Source: Rosistilla ulvae (lineage in GTDB: Bacteria; Planctomycetota; Planctomycetia; Pirellulales; Pirellulaceae). Taken from it: 64,000 nucleotides of DNA. The position numbers and the translations under genes are program-made. Positions 61,805 to 64,000 of this stretch are shown in pieces (the stretch's first letter is position 1; every line of letters begins with the position of its first letter). Location: positions 2,666,001 through 2,730,000 of the forward strand of contig NZ_CP036261.1 in NCBI RefSeq assembly GCF_007741475.1, given 5' to 3'. Below the pieces are notes generated by a model that ran no database searches, was not told the DNA's origin, and saw only the letters and a list, made by a program, of their open reading frames with translations.

Positions 61805-64000
61805 ATGTCTGAAAAACCAAAATCAAGGCCGAAATCTGACGTTACGCAGGACCTTGATGCGGCCAGCGCTCACGATCCGCACGAATCGGATTTCTCTGTC
61901 GCGGAGGACAATCAGGAACTTCCGCTTCCGATCGACATCGGCGATTACACCCTCACACGGTTGATCGGTTCCGGAGGAATGGGGCGTGTCTACCACGCGA
62001 TGCATCGGCCGATGCAACGGACGGTGGCGTTAAAGACTCTGCCGCCGAGCCGGATGCAGAACCAGAAAGCTGTCGAGCGGTTTTATACCGAAGTCCGCGC
62101 CGCCGCCCGTTTGATGCATCCCAACATCGTGACGGCATTTGACGCTGGGCACAAAGGCGATCAGCACTATCTGGCGATGGAGTATGTCGAAGGGGCGACG
62201 TTAACGCAGATCGTCCGCGAATCGGGACCGTTGGAACTTTCCCTCGCCGTCGACCTGATTCGCCAAGCGGCCACCGGTTTGCAGCACGCTCACCGGGCGG
62301 GGATTGTCCATCGCGATGTCAAACCGAGCAATCTGATGCTGACGCCCGACGAGGTCGTTAAAGTGCTGGACCTCGGGCTGGCAACGATCGGTTCGGAAAC
62401 GGGCACTCACGGCCGACGGGGGCGGTTGGTCGGAACGATCGAATACATGGCTCCCGAACAGATCGAAGACGCTTCGAACCCCGATCGTCGAAACGACATC
62501 TACAGCCTTGGGGCGACCTTCTTCTTTCTGTTGACGGGGCGGACGCTGTATCAAGGCGGGATTTTGGAACAGGCGCGGGCGCACCGCGACGAACCGCTTC
62601 CCGATCTCTTCGCGCTGCGACCCGATGTCGACGTGCGATTGGACCAAGTGCTTCGACGGATGTTGGCCAAACGGCTCGACGGACGCTACAGCTCGCTGGC
62701 CGAAGTGCTCGAAGATCTCGACGAATGGTCCGCCGGGGCGACGCTTTCGGATTGGACCGACACCGGAGCGCGGCTGACGTTGCCCAGCGAACAATTGACC
62801 GATGGCGTCGAACCGACCACGGCCGTCGGGCGTTCGAGCGTGTTGGGGTTGGATGTGGGGATGTTTTATGTCGCTGCCGCGATGGCCGAAGCGGGGCAAC
62901 CAATTCGAATGGGAAATGCCGGCAGCAACCAGCAACCGCTGCTGCAGTCCGCCGTGGCGACAACCCGCGAGGAACAGACGATCTTTGGGGGGGACGCGAT
63001 CCAGTTGCGAACCAAGACGCCGCACCGCTTGGCCCATTGCGTGCAGCTGTATCTGGGGACGACAAAATTGGATCGCCACATCGGCGATCGCCAGTGCCCT
63101 CCCGAGGTAGCGATCGGGATGATCATGCGGCATGCAGCCCGCAACGCTTGGCAATTGAAAGGCCGCCCCGCCGTCGTGGCTGTTACCGTCCCGGCCTGTT
63201 ACGACCAGGCGCGGCGACGCAGCACGATGCAAGCGGCGCAGGTTGCCGGCTTCGATTCGATCCGCTTGATCGATCGCCCGCTGGCGGCGGCGCAGAGCCA
63301 GTTGATCGAAGAGCATGCGGCCCTACCGCCGCCGAAACCATCGGAGGTTTGTTATTGGTTGGTCGCCTCGGTAACAGGGTTGGCGATGGAGATCTCGGTC
63401 GTTCGACATGTTGGTGGGCGATTGCAGTTGTTATCCAGTGTCGGCGATTGGAATCTCGGCCTGCTGACGTGGCAACAACGGGTGGTCGATTTGGCGGCGA
63501 CCGATTGTTTGCGTCGGCTGCGACTCGACCCACGCAAAGAACTGAAGGATGCCGTCAGTTTGCAATTGGCGTGCGAGAAGGCGCTGCGTCAGTTGTCGAT
63601 CAAACCGCAGGCCGACCTCGATTTCCGGCTGCAGGGTCGCGCTGCGACGGTGACACTCAAGCGGGCTACGTTCGGTGCCGCCTGCAGCGACCTGTTGGTC
63701 CATCTCAATGGCATGATCGGCCAAGCGCTCCATGATTCGGGGATCGATCCGACCCAGTTGAGCAATTGTTTAACGGTCGGAATGTTGACGCGGATGCCGC
63801 AGATCACCGAAGTGCTGCACGGACGAATCGGTTCGCAGGTGCCGATTATCGCCGTCGATCGCCCCGCCTTGGCCGCCGGGGCGGCGTCGGCAGTGATGGG
63901 GGAATTGCCGGGACAAACGCACGTCTTTCCCGCGCCTCATTCATGCTGTTCCCACGACCTGGGCCTGCTGATTCGGGATGGCAAACGGATGCGACCGAGA
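61805..64000 (+). CDS. Ser/Thr protein kinase fused to degenerate Hsp70-like domain (cut by window end)
   Basis: At least 732 residues from the ATG at 61805, with no stop before the window ends. Residues about 47-310 form a Hanks-type kinase: loop GSGGMGRV (55-62), K77, E97, H169-R170-D171 with KPSN, and DLG (D189) in place of DFG, then EYMAPEQI. From about residue 345 the sequence follows the Hsp70 nucleotide-binding domain: VLGLDVGM (346-353), VAVTVPACYDQARRRSTMQA (458-477), LIDRPLAAAQ (488-497) and LTVGMLTRMPQITEV (656-670). Canonical threonines of GIDLGTT, the Glu of NEPTAA (here R491) and the GTFDVS loop are not conserved. No membrane helix is seen in the visible part. Confidence 0.85.
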   Translation, partial: MSEKPKSRPKSDVTQDLDAASAHDPHESDFSVAEDNQELPLPIDIGDYTLTRLIGSGGMGRVYHAMHRPMQRTVALKTLPPSRMQNQKAVERFYTEVRAAARLMHPNIVTAFDAGHKGDQHYLAMEYVEGATLTQIVRESGPLELSLAVDLIRQAATGLQHAHRAGIVHRDVKPSNLMLTPDEVVKVLDLGLATIGSETGTHGRRGRLVGTIEYMAPEQIEDASNPDRRNDIYSLGATFFFLLTGRTLYQGGILEQARAHRDEPLPDLFALRPDVDVRLDQVLRRMLAKRLDGRYSSLAEVLEDLDEWSAGATLSDWTDTGARLTLPSEQLTDGVEPTTAVGRSSVLGLDVGMFYVAAAMAEAGQPIRMGNAGSNQQPLLQSAVATTREEQTIFGGDAIQLRTKTPHRLAHCVQLYLGTTKLDRHIGDRQCPPEVAIGMIMRHAARNAWQLKGRPAVVAVTVPACYDQARRRSTMQAAQVAGFDSIRLIDRPLAAAQSQLIEEHAALPPPKPSEVCYWLVASVTGLAMEISVVRHVGGRLQLLSSVGDWNLGLLTWQQRVVDLAATDCLRRLRLDPRKELKDAVSLQLACEKALRQLSIKPQADLDFRLQGRAATVTLKRATFGAACSDLLVHLNGMIGQALHDSGIDPTQLSNCLTVGMLTRMPQITEVLHGRIGSQVPIIAVDRPALAAGAASAVMGELPGQTHVFPAPHSCCSHDLGLLIRDGKRMRPR

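Noticed and set aside
62201-63316. 371-residue frame on the minus strand inside the kinase-Hsp70 gene
   Set aside because: It is the antisense shadow of the GC-rich kinase-Hsp70 frame, whose motifs are clear.
1-64000. tRNA, rRNA or insertion-sequence transposase
   Set aside because: None was recognised by eye on either strand. tRNAscan-SE and an IS search would be needed to exclude degenerate copies.

Overview
The window looks like chromosome of a planctomycete, most likely family Pirellulaceae (Rhodopirellula/Rosistilla-like). The clues are a DUF1559 pseudopilin-like protein, a CxPSR sulfatase, two large Hanks-type kinases (one TPR-rich, one fused to an Hsp70-like domain), a signal peptidase I with a zinc ribbon and a long insertion, a tandem clpP pair, a von Willebrand/BatA-like protein, many secreted proteins of unknown function, and several families of hairpin-rich intergenic repeats. 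The genus is an inference; no rRNA or tRNA gene was seen.

Layout. 1-4.7 kb: a MoaD/ThiS-like sulfur carrier and a MoeB/ThiF-rhodanese activating enzyme (+) converge on a molybdate-type ABC transporter (-) whose binding protein is two substrate-binding domains in one chain. 5.3-10.3 kb: a TetR / membrane-fusion / RND efflux operon (-) with a strong palindrome at the regulator's start. 10.5-16.4 kb: a methyltransferase, DoxX and MarR genes, a + strand run (secreted propeller-like protein, phosphoesterase, acetyltransferase, cupin) and a secreted esterase (-). 16.46-17.28 kb: ten tandem 84-bp hairpin units. 17.4-25 kb: the VWA protein, DUF1559 protein, a dicarboxylate symporter and an overlapping acyl-CoA dehydrogenase-like gene. 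25-31 kb (-): ilvB, lepB, lptB, a small ORF and pgl. 31-40 kb: a CrcB/FluC fluoride channel, a YCF48-like/CBM9-like secreted protein, a secretin-N-domain protein, a coiled-coil protein and a Gly/Arg-rich periplasmic protein. 40.5-44.6 kb: clpP1-clpP2, a cytochrome oxidase subunit III-like gene, a patatin and a shikimate-dehydrogenase-like pseudoenzyme. 44.7-48.1 kb: a Cys/Gly-rich lipoprotein-like protein, an unknown gene, a GxxExxY gene beside a 4.5-unit repeat array, and a two-zinc-ribbon protein. 48.6-59.7 kb: sulfatase, 1604-aa kinase-TPR protein, MFS transporter, hexose-6-phosphate mutarotase-like protein, LamG-like secreted protein, tadA and a succinylglutamate desuccinylase/aspartoacylase-family gene. 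59.8-61.5 kb: an outer-membrane-like protein (-). 61.8-64 kb: a Ser/Thr kinase joined to a degenerate Hsp70 ATPase domain, cut by the window end.

Functional groupings: molybdenum/sulfur-carrier chemistry at the left end; drug or solvent export under TetR control; envelope biogenesis and housekeeping (lptB, lepB, ilvB, pgl, clpP, tadA); and planctomycete-type signalling and surface proteins. The best candidate for something undescribed is the kinase-Hsp70 fusion. Next come the 84-bp array, the GxxExxY/repeat pairing, the AroE-like pseudoenzyme and the duplicated binding protein. All family assignments come from reading motifs by eye; no searches were run.
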